A stretch of 47,555 bases of DNA. Source: Verrucomicrobiota bacterium. Its GTDB lineage: Bacteria > Verrucomicrobiota > Verrucomicrobiia > Opitutales > Opitutaceae. Positions 1-8,022 of this stretch are shown here, one piece after another (position 1 is the first letter of the stretch; the number at the start of each line of letters is the position of its first letter). The stretch is from NCBI GenBank assembly GCA_023433275.1, contig JAEZDN010000104.1, positions 1 through 47,555 on the forward strand, in the 5' to 3' direction. The notes under the pieces were generated by a model. The model was not told the origin of the DNA, ran no database searches, and was given only the letters and a program-made list of their open reading frames with translations. The position numbers and the translations under genes were made by a program.

Positions 1-566
1 GGGTTGATGACGTCTACGTTTACACGAGACGTCGGGTGGGGTGCCGAGCAGCATGCACGAGACTTCAGAAATCGCAATCGCGTGACGTGGGCCCACCGCC
101 TCCTAGCGGTGTCACGCGCTCCCGCGACCGGTTCAAGAGGCGGGCGGCCACAGCGAGCGCGGCCGAATCCGCGGGCGCGCCGCAGGATCTCACCACGGAG
201 CTTGCCCGCGTCGTGGCCGCCGTCATTCAACAATCCCGCCCGCCAAAAATCATGATCGAGGGGGGCGCCACCGCCGCCGCCATCCTGCAGGCGCTCGGCT
301 GGACCCGCCTCACCGCGCTCCATGCGGTGGACGACGTGGCCATCTTGCACCGGGCGGGAACGTCCGGCCGCGCGGTCTTTATCAAGCCCGGCAGCTACGC
401 CTGGCCGCGCTCGCTGTGGCCGCCCGCCTCTTGAACCGGTCGCGGGAGCGCGTGACACCGCTTGGAGGCGGTGGGCCCACGTCACGCGATTGCGATTTCT
501 GAAGTCTCGTGCATGCTGCTCGGCACCCCACCCGACGTCTCGTGTAAACGTAGACGTCATCAACCC
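1..566. repeat. 164-bp inverted repeat at the window edge
   Basis: Bases 1-164 are the reverse complement of 403-566 with one mismatch (104 against 463). The 238-bp spacer holds the only part of the DUF1537 remnant outside the arms. The left arm reaches base 1, so it may continue outside the window. The right arm contains the end of the DUF1537 reading frame and the leader of the dienelactone hydrolase gene, so it looks like the native copy and the left arm like an inverted duplicate. It could be a real inverted duplication or a fold-back chimera at a contig end; the sequence alone does not decide. Confidence 0.93.
165..434 (+). pseudogene. C-terminal remnant of a four-carbon acid sugar kinase (DUF1537/OtnK-like)
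   Basis: The reading frame from 165 to the TGA at 432-434 encodes about 89 residues resembling the C-terminal nucleotide-binding domain of the four-carbon acid sugar kinase family. Visible are a helix followed by a beta strand leading into IEGGATAAAILQALGW, and a late IKPGSYAWP segment where family members have a K-x-G-G/S-F/Y-x-x-P motif. Homology begins exactly where the left inverted-repeat arm ends, so the N-terminal three quarters of the usual 400-residue protein is missing. Such kinases phosphorylate threonate- or erythronate-type sugar acids. The piece is probably not functional as it stands. The family call is by motif only. Confidence 0.6.
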
Positions 567-585
567 CGCCCCAACCCGCCCCACC

Positions 586-1473
586 ATGGAACGACCCAAT
601 GCCACCCAATTCCAGCAGGAGCTGCTGGATCTCTACGACTACTATGTTCACGGCCAGATCGACCGCCGTGTCTTCATGGAACGCGCCGCCAAGTTTGCCG
701 TCGGCGGCCTGACCGCGGCCGCGCTCCTGGAAATGCTGAGCCCGAAATACGTTTTCGCCGCGCAGGTCCCGACGGAGGACACACGCGTGAAGAGCGAATA
801 CTTGAAGTATCCCTCACCCGACGGCAGCGGCGAGATGCGCGGCCTGTTTGCGAAACCCGCCAAGTCGGCCGGCACACTGCCCGGTATTCTCGTGGTGCAC
901 GAGAACCGCGGCCTGAACCCGTACATCGAGGATGTCGTGCGCCGGGCGGCGCTGGCCGGATTCGTCGCCTTCGGGCCCGATGCCTTGTGGCCGGTCGGCG
1001 GCTACCCCGGTAACGACGACGAGGGCCGCGCCCAACAGGCCAAGCTCGATCGCAACAAGATCGTCGAGGATTTCGTCGCCGGCGCCAAATTCCTGCAGTC
1101 TCATGCCGATTGCAACGGCTCGATCGGCGTCGTCGGTTTCTGCTTCGGTGGCTGGATGTCCAACACGCTCGCCTGCCGCCTGCCTGAGCTGAAGGCCGCC
1201 GTGCCGTACTATGGCGGCGCGCCGGCGCTCCCCGACGTGCCAAAGATCAAGGCCTCGCTTCTCCTCCATTTTGCCGAACTCGACACCCGCGTGAACGCCA
1301 GCTGGCCGGACTACGAGACCGCACTGAAGGCCGCCGGTGTGCCGCACGAGGCGCATTTCTATCCCGGCGTGAACCATGGCTTCCACAACGACACCACGCC
1401 TCGCTACGATCAAGCCGCCGCCGAACTGTCATGGGAACGCACGGTGACATTCTTCAAGCAAAAGCTCGGCTGA
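586..1473 (+). CDS. dienelactone hydrolase family protein with Tat-like leader
   Basis: A 295-residue alpha/beta hydrolase of the dienelactone hydrolase family (carboxymethylenebutenolidase-like). The ATG at 586 is chosen because it opens an N-terminus with a DRRVFMERA segment followed by a hydrophobic stretch (AVGGLTAAALLEML) and an AxA-like site, a twin-arginine-type signal common in the longer members of this family, so export to the periplasm is likely. The nucleophile Cys lies in GFCFGG, the acid in the AELDTRV segment, and the His in GVNHGFH. Substrate is unknown; family members hydrolyse cyclic enol-lactones and various esters. Its leader lies inside the right arm of the inverted repeat. 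Confidence 0.88.
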   Translation: MERPNATQFQQELLDLYDYYVHGQIDRRVFMERAAKFAVGGLTAAALLEMLSPKYVFAAQVPTEDTRVKSEYLKYPSPDGSGEMRGLFAKPAKSAGTLPGILVVHENRGLNPYIEDVVRRAALAGFVAFGPDALWPVGGYPGNDDEGRAQQAKLDRNKIVEDFVAGAKFLQSHADCNGSIGVVGFCFGGWMSNTLACRLPELKAAVPYYGGAPALPDVPKIKASLLLHFAELDTRVNASWPDYETALKAAGVPHEAHFYPGVNHGFHNDTTPRYDQAAAELSWERTVTFFKQKLG

Positions 1474-1951
1474 GGCGTGTCCTTGGGGCGGTGCCGCTTC
1501 CATCCCCGACGTTGAACACTCGAAGACCTCTGCCCTTGGCGCCTGACGTGAACTGAACGAGTGTTGAGCCTGTGAGCCGCCGCGCTATTGGGAATACCCA
1601 AAACCTCCCCCACCGTCATCCTGAACGAAGTGAAGGATCCAAGCGGTCGGCGCACGTCCGTCCTTTCCCTTGGATCCTTCGCTCTGCTCAGGATGACGGT
1701 GGCGGGGATATTTTGTACTCTCCAGCGTTCACCTCCGCTCACTATGCAACCGCCCGGAGGTTGCTCCCGGTCTCAGGATGACGACAGCGGGATTGGGCCA
1801 TTCCACGACCCCTTGGCCTGAAACCCGTTATCAGTTCATCAGCAGCGAGACTGAATTCCAGCGAGCCTGCGTTATCACGACGCGCGCCACTCGCCTCGGA
1901 TGGCAGGCTATCCACAGGCGGCAGCCAGCTGACGGCCACCATTAGTCCATT
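1474..1951. other. gene-free stretch with palindromic repeats
   Basis: The 478 bases between the convergent dienelactone hydrolase and recombinase genes show no protein-like reading frame. They hold a long imperfect palindrome (1611-1701) and, near 1763-1785, a partial single copy of the same CTCAGGATGACG-type motif. I see no RNA gene and no convincing terminator for either neighbour apart from the palindrome itself. Confidence 0.6.
1611..1701. repeat. CATCCTGA-type palindromic intergenic repeat
   Basis: Arms 1611-1643 and 1669-1701 are complementary except for a short central stretch, with a 25-base loop. The core CCGTCATCCTGA...GAAGGATCC and its mirror resemble the widely seen bacterial intergenic repeat built on CATCCTGAGCGAAG...GGATC. 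RNA from either strand would fold into a long hairpin. Shorter related pieces occur near 1763-1785 and at 31531-31544. Confidence 0.8.
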
Positions 1952-2920
1952 CTACGGTTTCACCCCGCGCTTGTTCCGCGGGTGGTGTTTCGCGTGCTGG
2001 TCGAGCAATCGTGAGGACTCGACCGACGTATAGATCTGCGTCGTGCCGATGCTGGCGTGACCCAGCATTTCCTGAATGGCGCGCAGGTCGGCGCCGCCGC
2101 CGAGCAAGTGCGTGGCAAATGAATGGCGCAGCAGGTGCGGCTTCACGGGCTTCTCGATGCCCGCGCGTTTCGCGCTGTTCCTGACTATAACCCACAGCGT
2201 TTTCCGAGAGATCGCCTTGCCGCGCTCGCTGATGAACAGCTCGCTGCCGGTGCGCGGCTTCACGAGTCGCGGGCGGGCCGAGGTCAGGTAGGTCTGCACC
2301 GCGTCCCGGGCTTTTCCGCCGAGCGGCACGACCCGCTCCTTCGCGCCCTTGCCGAAAACCCGGACGAATCCGTTCTCCAAATCCACCTGCTGGATCGTCA
2401 GGCCGCACAGTTCCGAGATGCGCAGCCCGCTCGAATAGAAAAGTTCCAGCATCGCGCGATCGCGCACGGCGTAGGCGTCGCCCCCCGCGGGTGCCGCCAG
2501 CAGCCGGTCCATTTCGCCGCTGGAGAGGGTCTGCGGCAGCTTGCGCCGGAATTTCGGACCACTGAGCAGGGCCGCGGGATCGTCCCGCCGCCGGCCTTGG
2601 CGAACCAGGTGGCGAAACAGCATGCGGATCGCGGCGAGCTTGCGGGCCTGGCTGGACTCGCTGAAGTCGCCGTCGCTCAGCCAATGGAGCCAGCCCGTGA
2701 GGTGCTGTTGCGTCACTACGCCCCAGTGCGCGGCGCCGAGCCGCTTGAGGCAGTGCGCGGCTTGGCGCAGGTCGTTTTCGTACGACCGGGCCGTGTTGCG
2801 TGACAATCCCTTCTCGAGCTCGATGTAAGCCAGGAAATCGTCGATCCCCTCGGCAAATCCCTCCGGCGCAGGCGGCATCGGCAGCGGTCTCGCCGACGGC
2901 ACCGGGGGCGGCTTCTTCAT
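1952..2920 (-). CDS. tyrosine site-specific recombinase, XerC/XerD family
   Basis: A 322-residue tyrosine recombinase. An N-terminal SAM-like core-binding domain (about residues 22-110, with the XerD-like phrase EKGLSRNT) precedes the catalytic domain. Catalytic residues are visible: Arg167 in SSGLRISEL, Lys191, His262 and Arg265 in HLLRHSFATHLL, His288 in MLGHASIGTTQIYT, and nucleophile Tyr297. GADLR and TTQIYT favour XerD over phage integrases. XerC/XerD resolve chromosome dimers at dif near FtsK. A proline-rich 20-residue N-terminal extension is unusual. The start lies 18 bases after the infA stop, so the two are probably cotranscribed. XerC rather than XerD cannot be excluded without the second copy. 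Confidence 0.88.
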   Translation of the reverse strand: MKKPPPVPSARPLPMPPAPEGFAEGIDDFLAYIELEKGLSRNTARSYENDLRQAAHCLKRLGAAHWGVVTQQHLTGWLHWLSDGDFSESSQARKLAAIRMLFRHLVRQGRRRDDPAALLSGPKFRRKLPQTLSSGEMDRLLAAPAGGDAYAVRDRAMLELFYSSGLRISELCGLTIQQVDLENGFVRVFGKGAKERVVPLGGKARDAVQTYLTSARPRLVKPRTGSELFISERGKAISRKTLWVIVRNSAKRAGIEKPVKPHLLRHSFATHLLGGGADLRAIQEMLGHASIGTTQIYTSVESSRLLDQHAKHHPRNKRGVKP

Positions 2921-2938
2921 AAACGCCGCGGCCTGAAC

Positions 2939-3211
2939 TTAGCGCCGGTTGTTGCGGCGCGCACCCGGCGGGGGCGGTGGCGGGGCGTTGACGTCGCGCA
3001 GGCGGAAGGTGATGCGGGCCTTGTCGAGATCGTACGGGCTCATCTCCATCTTCACCTTGTCGCCCGCGGCGATCTTGATGAAGTGCTTGCGAAGCTTTCC
3101 CGAAATGTGCGCCAGCACGATGTGGCCGTTGTCCAATTGCACGCGAAACATCGTTCCCGGGAGGACGGCGATGATCTTGCCTTCAACTTCAATCGCTTTG
3201 CCGTCAGACAT
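2939..3211 (-). CDS. infA: translation initiation factor IF-1
   Basis: A 90-residue S1/OB-fold protein: KAIEVEGKIIAVLPGTMFRVQL, then GHIVLAHISGKLRKHFIKI and GDKVKMEMSPYDLDKARITFR, the classic IF-1 signature. IF-1 binds the ribosomal A site during initiation. The usual length is about 72 residues; here an extra tail of about 18 residues is rich in proline and arginine (NAPPPPPPG, then ARRNNRR). It is the first gene of a likely two-gene unit with the recombinase downstream. It is divergent from tadA. Confidence 0.95.
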   Translation of the reverse strand: MSDGKAIEVEGKIIAVLPGTMFRVQLDNGHIVLAHISGKLRKHFIKIAAGDKVKMEMSPYDLDKARITFRLRDVNAPPPPPPGARRNNRR

Positions 3212-3314
3212 GGTGGAGGTGGGAAACGGGTAATTGGCGCATGCGGTTATTTAAAAAGCCGTTGTAACACCTCACTGGCGCGCCTAAGTCAAGGCTATCG
3301 TTTTGCCCGTTCCC

Positions 3315-3836
3315 ATGGTCCAACCCACTCGCAACGCCCCGCCCTGCCCTTTCCAGAAGGTGTTCCCTTCGCAACTGGTGCGGGACGACGAGTTCTACAT
3401 GTGGCTTGCGCACAACCAGGCCATTGACGCCTGGCGGCAGGATGAGGTGCCGATCGGCGCGGTGATCGAGCTCGGTGGCGAGGTGATCGCCGCCGCCCAT
3501 AACCAGCGTGACAGCACCCGGGATCCGACCGCCCACGCCGAGATTTTGGCCCTCGGCCAGGCGGCCAAGGCCATCGGTGACTGGCGACTCAACGAGGCAA
3601 CCCTGTACGTGACCAAGGAACCCTGCCCCATGTGCTCCGGCGCCACGCTGATGTCCCGCGTCAAGCGCGTGGTGTTTGGCGTGTCCGACCCAAAGATGGG
3701 CTGCCTGGGCGGCGCCACCGACTTGAATGCCCTGCCCCACGTCAATCATCACCTCGAGATCACGCGCGGCGTGCTTGACCGGGCGTGCCTCGAGATGTTG
3801 CAGGCGTACTTCAAACTGAAACGCGCCGAGGACTGA
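3315..3836 (+). CDS. tadA: tRNA-specific adenosine deaminase TadA
   Basis: A 173-residue zinc cytidine/adenosine-deaminase-fold protein. The HAE motif (His74, Glu76) and PCPMCSGA (Cys104, Cys107) form the zinc site and proton shuttle. The VPIGAVI segment and the AHNQRD loop are typical of TadA, which converts A34 of tRNA-Arg(ACG) to inosine. The ATG at 3315 is preferred; a TTG at 3303 would add four residues. The N-terminus is about 20 residues longer than in E. coli TadA. Guanine deaminase is a less likely alternative because of the TadA-type PCPMCSGA context. Confidence 0.88.
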   Translation: MVQPTRNAPPCPFQKVFPSQLVRDDEFYMWLAHNQAIDAWRQDEVPIGAVIELGGEVIAAAHNQRDSTRDPTAHAEILALGQAAKAIGDWRLNEATLYVTKEPCPMCSGATLMSRVKRVVFGVSDPKMGCLGGATDLNALPHVNHHLEITRGVLDRACLEMLQAYFKLKRAED

Positions 3837-3981
3837 ACCGGCACGAGCGCCGCCGGCTCGTTCGTCGACGGCGCAACACCCGACGCCGCCTCTATTTCCA
3901 TGCGGCCGATGACGCGGGCCGCAGTTGACGCCACCTGCTTGCCGTGCACGTTGATGACTCAACTTCCAACCCACGATCAAC

Positions 3982-4611
<630 letters not shown>

Positions 4612-4657
4612 GCGAGCGCCGCGATCTCCGGCCGTCCGGGGAATTCGCCCCATCCCC

Positions 4658-4686
4658 AAGCCGCGCGCCCAAGCGCGGCTTTTTTG
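4658..4686 (+). terminator. intrinsic terminator after sodA
   Basis: Seven-base-pair stem AGCCGCG/CGCGGCT (4659-4665 and 4674-4680) with an 8-base loop, directly followed by a run of five to six T. It lies 47 bases beyond the sodA stop codon on the same strand. Confidence 0.88.
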
Positions 4687-4693
4687 TTTTCCT

Positions 4694-4747
4694 GCAGGCG
4701 CCTGTTTGCAGGCGATGCCTTGAAATTGCCTGCAACCAGGCTCCTAC
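4694..4747. repeat. REP-like palindrome, GGAGCCTGnTTGCAGGC family, copy 1
   Basis: Left arm 4694-4716 and right arm 4725-4747 are imperfect inverted copies around a short loop. The unit matches the perfect palindrome at 45980-46037 (core TAGGAGCCTGCTTGCAGG). It lies between convergent sodA and the cyclase gene, a typical REP location. The form recalls Pseudomonas-type REP sequences (GTAGGAGC...), which are moved by RAYT transposases; no such gene is in this window. Confidence 0.78.
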
Positions 4748-4763
4748 GAAATCACTCCGCGCC

Positions 4764-7028
4764 TCACTTTTCCTTCATCGTGAACACACCGTCCCAATTG
4801 GGCGCAGGCGGGTGTTTCTTAAAATAATGGCAGCGTTCCGTCATGATGAGCGACGGATTGCTTTCAATGAAGTGGGCCTTGCTGGGCTGATAAGGCTCGA
4901 GCGTCGCGCTCTTCGCAAAAAGCTGCAGGGCGCCGTCCCAATCCTGCAGCAAATAGCGCTCGATGCCCTGCGCATGAATCCCCAGGCAATCCGCGGTGGA
5001 CTGGGCCAGTTCGCTGCGCAAGCCGATCACCTCATGCACCGGCACCGGCAAGGTGCGCCCCTTCACGACGATCCGGTCGAGAAACCTGAACACCACCTTG
5101 TCGCCGCCGTGCTTCTCACATTCCGCCTTCGTCGCCTCGGTCACCATGGTGTAGACGCCGAGGGACTTCGCACCCGATTCCATGCGGGCGGCGAGGTTCA
5201 CGTTGTCGCCCATCATCGTGTAGCTGAACCGGGAGCGGCTGCCCATGTTGCCGATGATGGCCGTGCCGGTGTTCAGGCCCAGCCGCGCGCGCAGGAAGTG
5301 CACAATCGGCGGCCACTTGTTGCCCTCGCTTCGCCACTTCTTCCGCAGTTCCTCGATGCCCTTCTGCACGCGGATGGTGGCCACGCAGGCGCGGTAAGCG
5401 TGGTCGGGAACCGGCAGCGGGGCGCCGTAGATCGCCACCACCGCGTCCCCGATGTACTTGTCGAGCGTGCCCCTCTCCTCCTGGACGATGTCGGTGCACA
5501 CCGTCAGGTACTCGTTCATCAGCTCAACCAGCTGCGAGGCCGGCATGAGTTCGGAGAACGTGGAGAAGGACTGGATGTCCGAAAAATACGCCGTGATGAC
5601 TTCCTCATGCCCGCCGAGCTGGGGGTCGGATTCCGACTCGACCATGCGATTGACCAGCTCGGGCGCGAGATACGTGCCAAACATGTTTTTGATGCGCCCC
5701 TTCTGCCGTTCCTCCTGCACCAGCTGCCAGAGCGTGGCGATGAACCCGGTGGTGAAGGCCGCACCCAGCGGGGCGGCCATGGGCAGCACGAGATGGCTTT
5801 CCGCGAACTGGTGAAGGCAGACCACGGCAAATGCCGCGAGCACGAGCAGGGCGAGAACCTTGGCGAACAAGCTCCGCGCGCCGCCCGACACGGCCAGGCC
5901 GGTCACCGCGAACGTCACGGCGAAAATCGAAACCCAGAGCACCCACGGCGCGGTGCGCTCGAGGTATTTCTCGGCGATGATCGTCTTGATCAGGTTGCCG
6001 TGCATGCCGACCTTCGGCACCGGATCGCTGTCGAACGGCGTGGGGGCGAGGTCCTGCAACAAGGGGTCCACCGGGCCGATCAGCACCGTCGCACCGACGA
6101 AGCGCTTGAAATAAGCCGCCGCCTCGGCGCGGAGCTTCTCGTCATCGGACTTCAGGTTCTCGCCGGCAATGAGCACGTCGGCGATGCTCGAGCGGGGATT
6201 CAGCAATTGGTTGTCCCATTCCGAAAACCAGTTGATCTCCAGCAGCTGACCCTCCGTGAGCGGAATGCGCCGGAGCACGGCGCCGTCGCGGGCCACAATC
6301 TCCAAGTGATCGCCGGCGCGTCGAATGGATCCCGGCGGCACGCCCAGCTCCACGCAGGCGAGCTGCACGGCCATGTGCCAGAAATTGGTGGTGGCGGTCT
6401 CGGTCCACATCACGGCCCACCGAGGGATGGTGTCGCCCGCGTATTCCGCATCGTGGTCGATCAAGCCCACGGTGCCCCACGTGCGGGTCAGCGTCGCACC
6501 CATGATCGGATATTGCGGCAGCTCGGGCGCGGCGTTCTTGGCCCGATCGGCAAATCCGTATCGGAGGAGCGGGATGTCGCGGTGCACCGCCCGGCTGGTC
6601 GCGGATTCGCCGCGCGTGTACTGGACTGCGAAGACAATTTCAGGGTGTTTGTTCGCCTCCCGCCCAAGGACCGTGTTGCCCTTGGCGGCCTCCTCCTGGC
6701 TGACGAGTTCCGAGTGCCCAAAAGCCGAGAAGACAAAGTCGAAGCCCACGGATTTGGCGCCCCCGTGCTCCAGCAGATAACGCGCCGCCTCGCCGAAGCG
6801 CGCCCGGTTCCAGGGACGTTCCCCAATCCGCTGCACACCGCGCGTATCCATATCCACGTAGAAAACCTTCACCGGTGCGGTGATGTTTCCCCGAAAGCGA
6901 AAGCGCAGGTCGAGGAGCGCATTCTCCATCCGTTTCAGGTGCCCTTCCTGGGCCAGCCAACCCCAGAAAAGCGGCACGGGCAGCAGCAACAGGAGTTTCC
7001 AGTCGAATCGCTTTTTGGTCTGCGCCAC
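4764..7028 (-). CDS. CHASE2-domain adenylate/guanylate cyclase
   Basis: A 754-residue membrane sensor cyclase. Order: N-terminal membrane anchor (about 10-25), periplasmic CHASE2 domain (about 35-350, with the DMDTRGVQRIGERPW entry motif), three closely spaced membrane helices (about 362-435), then a class III cyclase domain (about 470-640). Metal-binding Asp484 (YFSDIQSFS) and Asp528 (KYIGDAVVAIYGAP), Lys524 and the GDNVNLAARMES segment are all present, so it should be active. The Lys suggests ATP as substrate, but specificity is not proven. A roughly 90-residue helical, TPR-like tail follows. The only in-frame start giving a full anchor is GTG at 7028. It follows the FecR-domain gene with a hairpin between them; CHASE2 cyclases and FecR proteins are often neighbours, suggesting a ligand relay. 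Confidence 0.9.
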   Translation of the reverse strand: MAQTKKRFDWKLLLLLPVPLFWGWLAQEGHLKRMENALLDLRFRFRGNITAPVKVFYVDMDTRGVQRIGERPWNRARFGEAARYLLEHGGAKSVGFDFVFSAFGHSELVSQEEAAKGNTVLGREANKHPEIVFAVQYTRGESATSRAVHRDIPLLRYGFADRAKNAAPELPQYPIMGATLTRTWGTVGLIDHDAEYAGDTIPRWAVMWTETATTNFWHMAVQLACVELGVPPGSIRRAGDHLEIVARDGAVLRRIPLTEGQLLEINWFSEWDNQLLNPRSSIADVLIAGENLKSDDEKLRAEAAAYFKRFVGATVLIGPVDPLLQDLAPTPFDSDPVPKVGMHGNLIKTIIAEKYLERTAPWVLWVSIFAVTFAVTGLAVSGGARSLFAKVLALLVLAAFAVVCLHQFAESHLVLPMAAPLGAAFTTGFIATLWQLVQEERQKGRIKNMFGTYLAPELVNRMVESESDPQLGGHEEVITAYFSDIQSFSTFSELMPASQLVELMNEYLTVCTDIVQEERGTLDKYIGDAVVAIYGAPLPVPDHAYRACVATIRVQKGIEELRKKWRSEGNKWPPIVHFLRARLGLNTGTAIIGNMGSRSRFSYTMMGDNVNLAARMESGAKSLGVYTMVTEATKAECEKHGGDKVVFRFLDRIVVKGRTLPVPVHEVIGLRSELAQSTADCLGIHAQGIERYLLQDWDGALQLFAKSATLEPYQPSKAHFIESNPSLIMTERCHYFKKHPPAPNWDGVFTMKEK

Positions 7029-7081
7029 GCCGGCGGACAGTAGGGCCGGCGATTACGAGTTAAAGGAGATTCAAGGCGCCC

Positions 7082-7113
7082 AAAAAAACACCCGGCGCGC
7101 GGGCGGCCGGGTG
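7082..7113 (-). terminator. intrinsic terminator after the FecR-domain gene
   Basis: Eight-base-pair stem CACCCGGC/GCCGGGTG (7089-7096 and 7106-7113). Read on the minus strand it ends in a run of seven T (A at 7082-7088). It lies between the FecR-domain gene and the cyclase gene, so the cyclase either has its own promoter or depends on read-through. Confidence 0.82.
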
Positions 7114-7129
7114 GGGAAAGTTGGCGGCG

Positions 7130-8002
7130 TCAGGAGCCTGCGCCCGAGGTGAGGTCGGGCGGTGCCGAGATCGGATCCAAAACCGTCTGGGGCGGCGTAT
7201 TGTTCTCCTCGCCGGACATTGTCTGGGTCGAAGTCCCGGTGGGGGGCGGCGGGGGCGGCGTGAACGTCGTCTGCACCAAGGTCTGCGAGATGATTTGTGC
7301 CTCGCTCGTGATGAGCGCCTGGGTGGCGGCCGGAATATCCTGGGGGGCGGAGATCACCGGCGGCGCGGCCTGACCGCCCGGGGTGTCCGGCACATCGATC
7401 TCCACCACGACCTCCTTGCCCGCCTCGACGGGAATCTCCGCGGCCGTCACGCCTTCCATCACCACCCGGCCCTCGGCCGTCTGGACGGTGAAGAAGGCCT
7501 TGCCATCCGAAGTCGGGCGGAAAACGACGCGGTAAATCGTGCCGCGAATACCGGCGGCGCCCACGGGGGTCTTGATGGAATAGCTCGAGGAGGTGTTCAG
7601 CTTCTTCACATCGCCGACCATCTCGCCGTAACTGAGATTGAGCGTCGTCTTGGAAACCGTGGGCTCGGCCTGGAGCTTCGAAGGCTCGATGTCTTCCGCG
7701 AAGGGATCCATCTTGAATTCCTCGATCGCCAGGCGCGATTCCGGTCCGAGTTTCACGGAAGAGCCGTTCATGAACACCAGCACCACGCTGGAATCCTTGC
7801 CGGTGGAGATCGTGTCGGCCTCGGTGAGCTTGTCGCCGGCATTCAACGGGACCGAACTCCCGTCCGCCGCGAGACGGAAGACCTGGCCATCAATCTTCGC
7901 CGCCAGAATCTGGCCAACCTGCGATTGCGCGTGGGCGCTGATCGACAAAGCGGTTGCAACAAATGAAACGAACAGGAAACGATGCAGGGCAAAAAATTTC
8001 AT
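7130..8002 (-). CDS. secreted FecR-domain protein
   Basis: A 290-residue exported protein. A clear signal peptide (residues 1-25, ending SAHA-QSQ) is followed by a FecR domain (about 30-215): GQVFRLAADGSSVPLNAGDKL, then DTISTGKDSSVVLVFMNGSS, then a TPVGAAGIRGT segment, which is the hallmark of FecR-like periplasmic domains. The C-terminal 80 residues are low-complexity, rich in Pro, Thr and Gln, including a run of six prolines. It lacks a membrane helix to act as a FecR-type anti-sigma regulator, so it is more likely a soluble or matrix-associated sensor component. It starts 20 bases after the ligase-like gene and precedes the CHASE2 cyclase, whose sensor domain faces the same compartment. 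Confidence 0.85.
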   Translation of the reverse strand: MKFFALHRFLFVSFVATALSISAHAQSQVGQILAAKIDGQVFRLAADGSSVPLNAGDKLTEADTISTGKDSSVVLVFMNGSSVKLGPESRLAIEEFKMDPFAEDIEPSKLQAEPTVSKTTLNLSYGEMVGDVKKLNTSSSYSIKTPVGAAGIRGTIYRVVFRPTSDGKAFFTVQTAEGRVVMEGVTAAEIPVEAGKEVVVEIDVPDTPGGQAAPPVISAPQDIPAATQALITSEAQIISQTLVQTTFTPPPPPPTGTSTQTMSGEENNTPPQTVLDPISAPPDLTSGAGS

Positions 8003-8022
8003 ATAGCCTCGACGGATTGCGG

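Noticed and set aside
1..566. Transposon or MITE explanation for the inverted repeat
   Set aside because: The right arm contains the native end of a gene and the leader of the next; there are no target-site duplications or transposase, so terminal inverted repeats of an element are unlikely.
1952..2920. Phage or island integrase
   Set aside because: The motifs are XerC/XerD-like, the neighbour is infA, and no attachment site or phage gene is near.
3837..3981. Possible regulatory RNA between tadA and sodA
   Set aside because: Only a weak GC-rich hairpin is seen; there is no conserved motif.
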